Below are positions 39,911-50,390 of a DNA stretch of 64,000 nt, one piece after another (within the stretch, counting starts at the first letter, position 1; every line of letters starts with the position of its first letter). The notes under the pieces are model-generated. The model was not told the origin of the DNA and made no database searches. It saw only the letters and a list, made by a program, of their open reading frames with translations. Source of the stretch: Procambarus clarkii (taxonomy: Eukaryota > Arthropoda > Malacostraca > Decapoda > Cambaridae); assembly GCF_040958095.1 (NCBI RefSeq), contig NC_091180.1, positions 557,139 to 621,138 of the forward strand. The letters run 5' to 3'. Made by a program: the position numbers and the translations under genes.

Positions 39911-42900
39911 TTAGTGGGAAAATGAAGGAAATTCTTCTTCTTCAGAGTTATAATAGGCTCGCAAATTCCGTCTACATTGTTGAGCTGCAGCTCTAGTGGG
40001 ACGGTTGCTTGGAGGAACAAATTCATTGTCCTCTGAAATTACTGGGGAAACTGGATCTGACTGATATTCTTGTTCGGTCAATTCTAGGGGAACCAGCTTC
40101 TCTAAAGTTTTTAGAGTAGTGTTGCCTTTGCATAAGACTTTAACCACTCTTAGGACACCTTGTCGATCTGGGTGGATGGTGACGATTTTTCCTATAGGCC
40201 ACTCGGACCTTGGCCCATCACTATCGACTAGTACAAGGTCTCCAGGTTTTAATTGTACCTTATTGTAAGGACTCGAAGCTCCGTAGTGGTATTCTCGTAG
40301 AGCGGTGAGGTATTCTCGAGTCCACACCTCATTCCACCTGTTGATAACTCTAGAAAGATGTTGGTAGCTTTCCACCAAGTCTCCTCTGGTCACATGGGAT
40401 GGGTCTACAGGGTCCTCTTCGGTTAAAGGGATGAGAGGGCTCAGTAGACCTCCATGGATCAAGTGAGATGGGCTCAGTGGTTCTCTCTGGGTGTAATCAT
40501 CAGACAGGTAGGTGATCGGGCGGTTATTGACTCGCGCCTCGATTTCCACAACAATAGTTTGGAGTTCTGAGTAACTGACCTTTTGTCGGTGTAACGTTTT
40601 CCTTAGACATCTTTTGACTGTACATACCATTCGCTCATAGAACCCACCTTACCAAGGGGCTATTGGTGCTATGAATTTCCAGTGACATTGTCTTCTTTGT
40701 AAGACTGATTGCACTTCAGGGTGGTTCCAGACTTCTCGTAGACAACTTTCTCCCGCTACAAAATTAGATCCGTTGTCTGATATCATTAATCTAGGACATG
40801 ATCGACGGGCAGCAAATCTGCGGAAAGCTTGAATGAAAGCTTCAGCACTCATGTCTGGGGTGACCTCTAAGTGCACGCCTCTGGTTGTAGCACAGGTAAA
40901 GAGACAAATGTATGCCTTTACTGGTATATTATCTGGGTTACCAGTGAGGAGTAAGGCTCCTGTATAATCTACTCCAGTTGTTTCGAATGGACGAAGATGA
41001 ACTACTCGCTCTTCTGGGAGGGGAGGAGGTCCTGGGTAAGGACAGACTCTAGCGTCGTATCTCTTACAGATTACACAAGCTTTAATAATGGTCTTAACAG
41101 TCTGACGACCTTGAGGAAGCCAGTACTTTTGTCTAAGATCGGTGAGAGTATTTAAAACTCCACCATGTAGGGTACCATATTGATGGTGATGTAAGACAAA
41201 AAGTTTAGTTATGATGTGGTGGCGAGGTAAAAGGATTGGGTTCTTAGTGTCTAAGTCAATCTTTGCAAGTAGCAAACGTCCTCCACATCGTAGTATGTTA
41301 TGAGTGTTGACATCGTACCAGATGCCCAGAGATTTAGTGAGTTTATCCGGAAGATTCTCAAATTCGCTTCCGTAAGTCTCTTGCTGCGCCCGCTTAATCC
41401 AATAATGAACAGGATTGGGGAATTTGTGTCGTATTCCTATTTTAGAGAGGAAATCAAACACGTGTGCAGTCACTCGTAACAATTTGTTTAAATTAGAATA
41501 ATGATGAGGATTAATGGCTAATGTTCGCTGAGGCTCTGGGTCCTTCATGGGAGTGGTGATATTGGTCACGATGACTTGTGGCTTTTGTTTGGGCCACTGA
41601 CCACCAACAAGCCATGAAGGTCCATTGAACCACAGCGAAGATTTGACAAGTTGTTTTAATGTCAATCCTCTTGACAAATAATCTGCAGGATTGTCCTTAG
41701 TAGGGACATGTCTAAACTTATAACCTGCGGATAAATCATGAATCTCCCTGACGCGATTACTGACGTAAGGGGTTTTGTTGTTGTTGTTTCTTACCCATTG
41801 TAAGACTGCCTCGTTGTCTGACCACACTACAATCTCACCAAAGTGGATATTACTGAGTGTCTTTGCCAGGCAATGGGCTAACCTTACTCCCACTAGCAAT
41901 GCGGTCAACTCCATCTGAGGTAAGGATCTCTTTTTGATGGGAGCAACTCTTGCTTTTGATGTGAGTAAAATTGATTGAGCACTGTTAACTAAATAGGCTA
42001 CTGCGCCATATGCTTTGCCAGAGGCATCGCAAAAAACGTGCAAATTGGTGGGTAAGTTTGGTCCTGAAGCATTACGTGGAAATTTCAAAACACCTAACTG
42101 ATTAAAATCCGTTGAGAGTATTTGCCATTTGGCTTGTAACTCACTTGGTAATGGATCATCCCATCCCATATGTTGTTGCCAGCACTCCTGCATTAGGAGT
42201 TTGCCCCTTATTAATATAGGACTAAGTAGGCCTAAAGGGTCAAATGGTTGACTGACAAATGAGAGCAGTGTTCTCATGGTAAGGGTTGAGTTATCAGTTT
42301 GCACTGACTTGACATTCATTTCGTCAGTGTTGGTGTTCCATTCCACGCCTAGAACCTTTAAGCTACTGGGTACCTGATAATCGGGAAATTCCTTCTCGAT
42401 TAACTGGTTAAGTAGTTTATTATTTGAGGCCCATGACTGTAGAGGCATATTAGCTCCTAACAGTTCACGGTTAGCCTCATGGTAGATTTCTACCAGATCA
42501 GCTTGATCCTTAGTTATCCCCTGGAAATTGTCGACATATAAGTTGTCGCTAATAGTTGCCTTATAAGGGCTGTCTGATTTCCTCAAATGCGTGTCCAATG
42601 TGGCTTGCAAAAGAAACGGTGAGGATGTAGCACCAAATAATACAGAGGCGAACCGATAGGTGATTATTTCACTGTTAGGATCCAGTGGATCCTTGTACCA
42701 GAGGAATTTTGTGTAGTCACGATCCTCCTCCTGCAATCCTACTCGGAGAAAGGCTTTGCTGATGTCAGCAGTGTAGGCAAAAATGCCTGTGCGAAATCGC
42801 AACAATACGTCATGTAGCCTTTGTGTTAGGCTAGGTCCCGTTTGGAGACATTCATTTAGAGACACACTATTAGGCTTTACTTTAGCACTGCAATTAAAGA

Positions 42901-43336
42901 CAATACGAATAGGTGTTGTCAGTGAGTCTTTCACCACAGCATGGTGTGGTAAATAATGACCTGTTTTTCGGTCATCGTGTTCAACAACTTCAATGAACTT
43001 ATTGTTAAGTTGTTGTTGGATAAGTTGGTGATACATGGTTAATTTTTCTGGCTGCTTCTGCAGTCGTGTTAATTGAGACCGCAATTGTGAGGCTGCCATA
43101 AAATAATTCACTGGAAGTTGGGGATGATCTAACTTCCATGGGAGTCTTACCCAGTATTGTTTATTTGAGTAGACAACCGTATCCAGATATTGCTGGTAAG
43201 TCCATGTATCATCAGGACTTGGTTGCTCAGGGATGATGCCTAACGTATCTAGATCCCACAAACGATGTATTGGTGGGTCAGACTCAATGTCCTCGGCTAT
43301 TTCCCTGAAGCGTAGGGGCGACTGCTCTAAGCCTAG
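39911..43336 (-). pseudogene. pol: BEL-2 pol (RT, RNase H, integrase), one nonsense codon
   Basis: A stretch of 1,142 codons in frame after the UGA at 43337-43339. Numbering from that point, RT contains LPHHAVVKD, TADISKAFL, SVLFGATSSPF and the catalytic box YVDN at 267-270, so the second catalytic Asp is Asn. RNase H begins near D437 (FCDAS) and continues with QMELTA, SDNEAVLQW and NPADYLSRG. Integrase has an HHCC finger ending CVICKR, then D790 (GVDYTG), D854 (ISDNG) and E901 (FYERMV). A TAA at 40649-40651 (codon 896) replaces the CAA present in BEL-1, cutting integrase five codons before the catalytic Glu. The neighbouring G in MVGTV is C here. Otherwise intact; the final ATG-led 239 codons are only its tail. 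Confidence 0.93.
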
Positions 43337-43342
43337 TCACGC
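43331..43342 (-). promoter_or_regulatory. In-frame UGA between protease and RT, candidate readthrough site (BEL-2)
   Basis: The coding strand reads GCG-TGA-CTA-GGC, identical to BEL-1 at 19604-19615. The gag-protease and pol frames are the same on both sides. In a copy with 0.6% LTR divergence and no other stop in 670 preceding codons, a conserved stop in UGA-CUA context points to readthrough as the way of setting the Gag:Pol ratio. Confidence 0.65.
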
Positions 43343-45349
43343 CACAATTATATTATTGGTTTGTTGGTTTGTGGGCGCTGGACCTTGTCTGAAAAGCACG
43401 GGTCCTGTGAGCAATTTGCCACCTGCGGACGACAACAAATTCATACCATGTTGTCTAGTGCATCCAGTGATAAACTTGTAGTAATGATCCGCGCCTATTA
43501 ATATTCCAATATCTGTGAGACAATCGGAATTTATTTTATGATCCGCTAGCCTCATGCGGTTTCGCTTAAGGTGTCTCGCTGTGCGAGCTAATCCTGTGAC
43601 CTGCAGGTCCGTAGGAATCTTATCCACTACCACCGCATGGATTGGGCTAGCAGAGGATCCTAGTCTAACTAGTAATTTAACTACCTTGTAGTCACGTGGT
43701 CCACTATTTGATAGGAAACCAGAAATGTTTAACTTCACACTTTTGGTAGGTTTTAAATTTAAATCATCTACCAACTGTTGTGTGATGAAGGTTTTTTGGG
43801 AACCTTGGTCAAAGAGACCTCTACTGTTAATTCTAGATCTTCGATTTATCAATTTAAGCTGAGCAGTAGGCAAGGTAGTACTGTTGCCTGACTCAGTAGC
43901 GAGTACATTCACTTCGTGATGTACTTTACAATATTGCACTGACGTAGAATTAGTAAAATTCTCTCCAGTGGTCATAGTAGGTGTAGGAGATTTCCTACAT
44001 AAGGCGTAGTGGTGTACACCCTGTTTACAACGGTTGCAAGTACGTAGTGGTACTGCACATTTCTTGGGATCATGAGAACCCATACATTTAGTGCATTTGT
44101 GCAATTCCTGTAACCTTTTGACTCTAGCATTATACGTAGGATAAGCAGAGCATTGATAATTGGTGTGTTCCTGATTGCAGAACAGACACTTTCTTTGATT
44201 AATAGACTTAGTCTCTTTAGTAGACAAGTCATGAGTTATCTCTGAAGGAGATACTGAGTAGATACCTACATTTCCACTTCCCTTCTTGTTGGATGGAGTA
44301 GATTTGGATTTATATTTATTAGACTTACTTGGAGTCTGTTTAGGTTTGACTGAAATATCAGTATTAATTGGTTTGGACTCAGGTTTAATTTTGTCATGAG
44401 TCTTTAACCTATTAACTGTGATCCTCAACCCCTCGAAAATCTGATCGAGAGTAAGAAACTCATTATTATAATGTGAGCAGAGCTCTGTCAAGACGTTTCG
44501 AGGTAATTTCCTCTGTAACAATAGCTTGATAGACCATTCAGAACTAGGTATATTAACCTTGGTACCTAAGGCCTTTACTAGAGACTCTACTTCTAGTCTG
44601 AAGCTTTGAAGTGACTCTGGTCTACTGTTTGGTGCATTCAGATCTAGTAATTGATAATAAAGGGTGGCTATACTTAACTCTTTGTTGCAATAGTTCAACT
44701 TCAGGAGTTTTATAGCTTCCTCATAATTACTCTCATTAAGATTAAGGTTATGTATGACCTTTTTAGCCTCTCCTTTGAGAAGACTGAGTAGGTATGAAAA
44801 TTTAGAAACTTTGTCTAGAGACTGTTTCTTATGGATGTGAACTTCAAAGGAAGTCCAAAAATTATCCCAATTTTCTGTATCTAATCCTGAAAAGGTGGGC
44901 AAGTCTAGAGTAGGTAAACGAACCTCAGGTAAGTGATTATTGAAGTGAGACCCAGTGTTGCTGGCATTGGATCCAGACTGTTTGGCTAATTTAGATAGCC
45001 TGAAAATTTTATCATGAGTCTCCTCTTCATATTGGGAGATGTCGTTTACTATTTGACTTACTTCCTCAGGGTCAATTTCTACAGTATTTAGCAGAGCAAG
45101 ATAAGATTGACCTGCAGTTCTGACTTGATCAAATTTCAGATCAGCCAATCTAACTGTTGACTCTAAGTGATAAGAGTCAATGGGATTATCTTTAGTTAAG
45201 TCATCAGCCTTATTGATTAATCTGGTCAAGTGACCTTTAAGGCCAATGTAGGCTCTCCTCAATTGTTCAGGAGTAGCCATGTTGGGCTTAGGTTCAAACT
45301 TCACAGTGTTAGGGTATGTATTACTAATGAAGCTTGGATACTTGTTCAT
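43337..45349 (-). CDS. gag: BEL-2 Gag-protease polyprotein (670 aa)
   Basis: This is the structural and protease part of the element, acting in cytoplasmic virus-like particles. The start is ATG at 45349 (MNKYPSF), also present in BEL-1. Residues 1-165 are largely helical, and residues 165-335 are a capsid-like region. Three CCHC-type knuckles follow: C388-C400 (C-x2-C-x3-H-x4-C), C419-C431 (same spacing) and C438-C451 (C-x2-C-x4-HH-x3-C). A basic Lys/Ser-rich linker at about 335-360 precedes them. The aspartic-protease active site is D514-Q-G-S, and the IGADHYY motif at 618-624 is typical of BEL/Pao. The protein ends at the UGA described above, shortly after the protease. The frame is fully open. 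Confidence 0.93.
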   Translation of the reverse strand: MNKYPSFISNTYPNTVKFEPKPNMATPEQLRRAYIGLKGHLTRLINKADDLTKDNPIDSYHLESTVRLADLKFDQVRTAGQSYLALLNTVEIDPEEVSQIVNDISQYEEETHDKIFRLSKLAKQSGSNASNTGSHFNNHLPEVRLPTLDLPTFSGLDTENWDNFWTSFEVHIHKKQSLDKVSKFSYLLSLLKGEAKKVIHNLNLNESNYEEAIKLLKLNYCNKELSIATLYYQLLDLNAPNSRPESLQSFRLEVESLVKALGTKVNIPSSEWSIKLLLQRKLPRNVLTELCSHYNNEFLTLDQIFEGLRITVNRLKTHDKIKPESKPINTDISVKPKQTPSKSNKYKSKSTPSNKKGSGNVGIYSVSPSEITHDLSTKETKSINQRKCLFCNQEHTNYQCSAYPTYNARVKRLQELHKCTKCMGSHDPKKCAVPLRTCNRCKQGVHHYALCRKSPTPTMTTGENFTNSTSVQYCKVHHEVNVLATESGNSTTLPTAQLKLINRRSRINSRGLFDQGSQKTFITQQLVDDLNLKPTKSVKLNISGFLSNSGPRDYKVVKLLVRLGSSASPIHAVVVDKIPTDLQVTGLARTARHLKRNRMRLADHKINSDCLTDIGILIGADHYYKFITGCTRQHGMNLLSSAGGKLLTGPVLFRQGPAPTNQQTNNIIVA

Positions 45350-45888
45350 TAGTGAACAGGTAACATTAATTGTAGTCTAAATTAAGGTGACTACTTTATG
45401 GTTTACCTCACTTGAGGTTGAATGTACCTACCTACCTAACAACAAATAGCTAGATATTTTGTGTACTGTCTGAACTCCACCATTAGTTCTCGTCCGGTTA
45501 GCTCATCCTTATCACCAACAGAGTTAATGGAGATAATCCAGCAATGCACAAAATAGATACACAAAATAATGCATACAAGAGAAATATTATGGAGATACTC
45601 CAATCAGAGTTATCTCAAAATTTATCCCACCCTGTAGAGGGTCAGCACAATAATGTAATATATACACAACACTGACTAGTTTTAGATCTAGTCATAATAA
45701 TTCCTAAGAACTATAAAATTATTTAGTCTGGGCTTGTACCAAATTCAGCACAGTCTCAGCCTAAATTCTACCTAATAACATGGGTAAAGATTATTGTGGT
45801 GCAATGAGGTAAATATATTTGTGCTGTATTTTTGGGTTTTTGTTTTATAAGAGTGCTCTTGCACACACAGGTGAATAATTATGTACAG
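45350..45888 (-). other. BEL-2 leader between SGNH ORF and gag
   Basis: 539 bp with no open frame of note, homologous to 22023-22526 in BEL-1. It separates the upstream ORF from gag, so gag expression would need internal initiation, reinitiation or splicing. I did not identify convincing splice sites. Confidence 0.5.
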
Positions 45889-46434
45889 TTAAGTTTGGCT
45901 TGCTAGCCACAGCCTTTTGTGATGGTTGATGGTGTTAATTAACTTGTCAACCACATGCAACCTAGATTCCCCTGACAAATGTACACCGTCTCTAGTCAGG
46001 TTCTGTCTGTAAGGTCTGGCTGTAAATTGTATATATGTGGCATCCAATCTCACTCGTTTTTTCAGCCTGAAATTTATGTACTTAGTAGCTCTCAGGTAGT
46101 ATTCCGGAGTTACTCTCCAACGATTATCTTGGCTTGGTTGGCGAGGCTCCACTAATGTGAATACTACTGATTCACTGATGAGCTTGAAAGAAGAAATTAT
46201 GTTTTTGAGGTGTTTGATCACCTCGGCTGGATGACGAGTGGGGTGGATGTCATTGCCACCTAAATATATGATGGTTAGGTGGTGAGGCCACTCTAACGCA
46301 GGTGTTAGGGTGGTGTTATTGTAAAAGTTGTGAACTGTTGCTCCTGGTGACCTAAAGATTCTCACCTCGGTGTGAGGTATAGGTCTAAGTGTTGTGGGTA
46401 ATTGGCTATGACCCACTAAAGCCACTTTATACAT
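45889..46434 (-). CDS. SGNH-hydrolase-like (GDSL esterase type) ORF upstream of gag in BEL-2
   Basis: 181 residues starting at ATG 46434. All blocks of the SGNH/GDSL hydrolase fold are visible: block I VALVGHSQLP with candidate nucleophile S10 (GHS in place of GDS); block III YLGGND with G60 and N61; and block V D149-G-V-H152-L-S, the Asp and His of the catalytic set. The length suits a minimal SGNH domain (about 180-200 aa). No signal peptide is obvious. It lies between the primer-binding site and gag, on the same strand, within the LTRs, so it belongs to the element. BEL-1 has the same start but a 440-bp deletion. Esterase-type domains are known in ORF1 of some LINEs (CR1-like); I do not know of one in BEL/Pao. 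Substrate unknown. Confidence 0.72.
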   Translation of the reverse strand: MYKVALVGHSQLPTTLRPIPHTEVRIFRSPGATVHNFYNNTTLTPALEWPHHLTIIYLGGNDIHPTRHPAEVIKHLKNIISSFKLISESVVFTLVEPRQPSQDNRWRVTPEYYLRATKYINFRLKKRVRLDATYIQFTARPYRQNLTRDGVHLSGESRLHVVDKLINTINHHKRLWLASQT

Positions 46435-46584
46435 GAGGTAAAAGTAGCAATATGTTAGTGTGATCTAGGCTAACTGATGTGTTACAATGTTACTTGACAC
46501 AATTAATTAAATAGTTAGTCTAGCTTCTATCACACAAGGATTAGCTATTAATGGTTAATATTTTAATTATAAATTTAATGCCTA

Positions 46585-46603
46585 TCCGGTTCGAAAAGGA
46601 CCA
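46585..46603 (-). promoter_or_regulatory. Primer-binding site of BEL-2, with 2-base insertion
   Basis: The coding strand is TGGTCCTTTTCGAACCGGA, three bases from the 5' LTR. Compared with BEL-1, two T residues are added in the middle, which splits the match to the tRNA-Tyr 3' end. This may weaken priming in this copy. Confidence 0.65.
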
Positions 46604-46606
46604 TAT

Positions 46607-48191
46607 TGTGGGATATTTGGGTTTGATTCTGATTAATTAATAATTAAAGTAGTAAATTAAATTACGAAGGACCACCCGCTTTTAAAGTAAAGAGGGAAAC
46701 TGAGAATTTCAGATCATTAGATAAAATTCTAGAGAAAACCAGTGACTATGGATATGACTAGAAAGTATGATCATAAGAATAATTAATGGGCTGTATTATT
46801 AAAAACCAAACCTCAAACACCTACATTGGGGGGTTATTACTGGAGGTCAGTACGTCCAGGAATCAGTGTGGTTCGTTCACTAATTCTATTAATAATAATC
46901 TAATCCTATAATTAATGTTGAATATAATATTATTCATACAAAGAAGAACATGAATATGAGCATAATAATGAGTTACAGTAAATCACACATTATGTTGTAC
47001 ATTCTGAATGTATCAAATTGCAAAGTTATGAATAAAAGAAATAAGCCTTAGCTGGTAATAGATTCCTTTAGATAACCCTGGCAGTCCTCTTAATCTCCAA
47101 GTCTGGTACACCGACGAATGACACGGTTAGCATGGAGAAGACAGCATGAGGAATTCGTCTCTCGAGCTGCAAGATAAATGAATACCAGTAGCAATTGATT
47201 TAACTACTCAATACATATTCAAGATTATTGATATCTACAGATAGAATTCTAATCACCTGTTATTAGGTGTTGTCTTGCCGCGTGACGTGCAATCACCCTG
47301 CCATTAATACACTTATAAATGATGCATCAAATAAAAGTACTTAACTGTGGGCACTGTAAGTATTAAAATTGCCGTAATTACGTATCCTAAATTCAGGTGA
47401 GCTTATCCTGGATTTGTACGTTTCAAGTTGGCTGATCACGTGTCGTCAGGAACCAAGTCTAGGGGTCCCTTATTTAACACCAGCACTAGTTGAAGATATT
47501 ATCTGCAAGGTCGTTCACGCCTCACAGTGGCGGCTTTCATCTGTGGATAGACACACGTGTCCTATTTGCTGGTCAATGGCGTCTTTTGTGAGTACGGTAA
47601 GCGCAGGTCTGCCTCTCTTCGGTTCCCCACGTGTACTGAGGATGGCATGGCGTCCCTCCTACCCACGCCCAGTCGACGTTCACAACACAAATTATTGGCA
47701 TGAACATTAATATTTCTCGCATTCGCGCTTGAAACTCTAAAGACTGGACGGGTTTATTATTTAGAGGAACGAAATATTATTATTTAACTATTTAAGAATA
47801 GTAAAGATATAAGGGAGAGGAATTAATGTCTCCCCATAGCATTCATTGATGACGCTACCTCTATCGCGAGGTAAACGTTTTGATTCTAAAGCTCTATTCG
47901 GCTTTTAGTTAGAGAACCATTTGTCTGCAATCAGTTGCCATACAGAATGCTTTAATTATGGAGAATCGTATTTAATTCTCACACAAATTGTATATAATGT
48001 GTTTTACTGTAAAGAAATCTGACGCAATACTGGCGTCAGATGACGTGAGAATTCTAGCCTAATGCACAGATGAATTATTAGTACAGGAGAATTCTACGAG
48101 TTGTTAATTTTACTTACTACAATATTAATATGGTTAGTAATAAGTAATGAGAATACAACAATGCTGTATTCGATGTTGGAAATATCCAACA
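46607..48191 (-). repeat. BEL-2 5' LTR (right)
   Basis: A 1,585-bp LTR, partner of 37997-39583. Differences seen include a 2-bp deletion (CACTGTAAG for CACTGTGTAAG) and about nine substitutions. It contains the TCTGACGC...TGACGTGA motif at 48018-48048. It would hold the element promoter on the minus strand. Confidence 0.93.
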
Positions 48192-48196
48192 ACTAC
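48192..48196. repeat. Target-site duplication of BEL-2, right copy (ACTAC)
   Basis: ACTAC follows CCAACA of the LTR and equals 37992-37996. The joined empty site would read GGACTACACCCACC, a normal array variant. Confidence 0.85.
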
Positions 48197-49373
48197 ACCC
48201 ACCACCAGGACTAAGACCACTTCCAGGTCTACGACCACCACCATGACTACAACCACCACCAGGTCTACGACCACCACCAGGACTACAACCACCACCAGGA
48301 CTACAACCCTCACAAGGAATACAACCACCAGCAGGACTAGGACCACTACTAGTACTACAACAACCACCAGGACAACAACCACCATCAAGAATAGGACCAC
48401 CACTAGGACTACAACCACCACCTGGACTACAACCACCACTAGGACTTCAACCTCACCAGGACTCCACCCACCAACAAGACTTAGACCATCACCAGGATTA
48501 CAACCACCACCGGGACTATAACCATACCAGGACTACAAACACCAATAGAACTACAACCACAATCAAGACTAGGACCACCACAAGGACTACAACTACCAGC
48601 AGGACTAAGACCACCACCAGGACTAAGACCTCCACCAGGACTACAACCACCATAAGGACTACAACCACCACCAGGAGTTCGACTTGCACCAGGTCTACAA
48701 CCACCACCAGGACTACAACCACCACCAGAACTAAGAAACCCACCAGGACTATGACCACCACCAGGACTACAACTACCACCAGAACTACAATCACCAATAG
48801 GACTAGGACCTCCACCAGGAATAACACCACCACCAGGACTTCAACCATCACCAGGACTACAACCCTCACCAGGACTACAACCACCACCTAGAATAAGACC
48901 ACCACCAGGTCTACAATTACCACTAGGACTAGAGCCACCACCAGGACTAACACCACCACCACGACTACAACCCACACCAGGACTACAACCACAACCACGA
49001 CTACAACCACCACCAGGACAAAGACCACCTCCTGGACTACAACACTCACTAGGACTACAACCACCAGCAGGACTAAGACCACCACTAGGACTACAACCAC
49101 CACCAGGACAACAACCACCATCAAGACTAGGACCACCACCAGGACTACAACCACCATTTGGACTACAACCACCACCAGGACTACAACCTCACCAGGATTC
49201 CACCCTCCAACAAGAGTAAGACCATCACCAGGATTACAACCACCACCGGGACTACAACCATACCAGGACTACAAACACCACCACGACTACAACCACAATC
49301 AAGACTAGGACCACCACCAGGACTACAACTACCACCAGGACTACAACCACAACCAGGACTACAACCACCACCA

Positions 49374-50390
49374 GGACTCTAACCACCACCAGGACTAATA
49401 CCACCACCAGCAATACTACTACCACCAAGACTACAACCATCACCAGGACTACAACCACCACCAGGATTAGGACCACCACCAGGAATAAGACCACCACCAG
49501 GACTACAGCAATCACCAGGACTACACCCACCACCAGGAGTAAGACCACCACGAGGATTAAAACCACCAACAGAACTAAGACCACCACCAGGACTTCGACC
49601 TCCACCAGGACTACAACCACCATAAGGAATACTACCACCACCATCACAACAACCACCACCAGGAGTACGACTTCCACCAGGTCTACAACCACCACCAGGA
49701 CTACAACCACGACCCCCACCAGGACTATGACCACCACCAGGACTACAACCACCACCAGAACTACAATCACCACCAGGACTAGGACCTCCACCAGGAATAA
49801 CACCACCACCAGGACTTCAACCATCACCAGGACTACAACCCTCACCAGGACTACAACCACCACCTAGAATAAGACCACCACCAGGTCTACAACCACCACT
49901 AGGACTAACACCACCATCAGGACTAACACCACCACCAGGATTACAACCCACACCAGGACTACAACCACCAGCAGGACTAAGACCACCACTAGGACTACAA
50001 CCACCACCAGGACAAAGACCACCACCTGGACTACAAAACTCACCAGGACTACAACCATCATCTGGAATAAAGACCACCGCCAAAACAACGACCCCCACCA
50101 GGACTAAGACCACCAACAGGGCAAAGACCACAACCACCACCAGGACTCTAACCACCACCAGGACTAATACCACCACCAGCAATACTACTACCACCAAGAC
50201 TACAACCATCACCAGGACTACAACCACCACCAGGATTAGGACCACCACCAGGAATAAGACCACCACCAGGACTACAGCAATCACCAGGACTACACCCACC
50301 ACCAGGAGTAAGACCACCACGAGGATTAAAACCACCAACAGGACTAAGACCACCACCATGACTACGACCTCCACCAGGACTACAACCACC
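49374..50390. repeat. 769-bp tandem duplication in the array
   Basis: The unusual string GGACTCTAACCACCACC at 49374 recurs at 50143. The following variants (GCAATACTACTACC, CTACAGCAATCACC, CCACGAGGATTAAAACC) are repeated in the same order for about 240 bp. Confidence 0.8.

Larger units (their letters stand above)
37997..48191 (-). mobile_element. BEL-2: BEL/Pao LTR retrotransposon, nearly intact
   Basis: A 10.2-kb element on the minus strand, in the same orientation as BEL-1, with LTRs of 1,587 and 1,585 bp and the target duplication ACTAC. In coding order it holds a primer-binding site, an SGNH-hydrolase-like ORF, gag-protease, an in-frame UGA, RT-RNase H-integrase and a C-rich tract. By eye the LTRs differ at about nine bases plus a 2-bp deletion (about 0.6%), so it is younger than BEL-1. 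Proteins are about 90% identical to BEL-1 outside central gag, but the LTRs have diverged much more. Known lesions are one integrase nonsense codon and a 2-base insertion in the primer-binding site. Confidence 0.95.

Noticed and set aside
43972..44232. Second frame of 86 codons inside BEL-2 gag
   Set aside because: Fully nested in gag on the same strand in another frame; it has no counterpart of similar length in BEL-1 and no motif.
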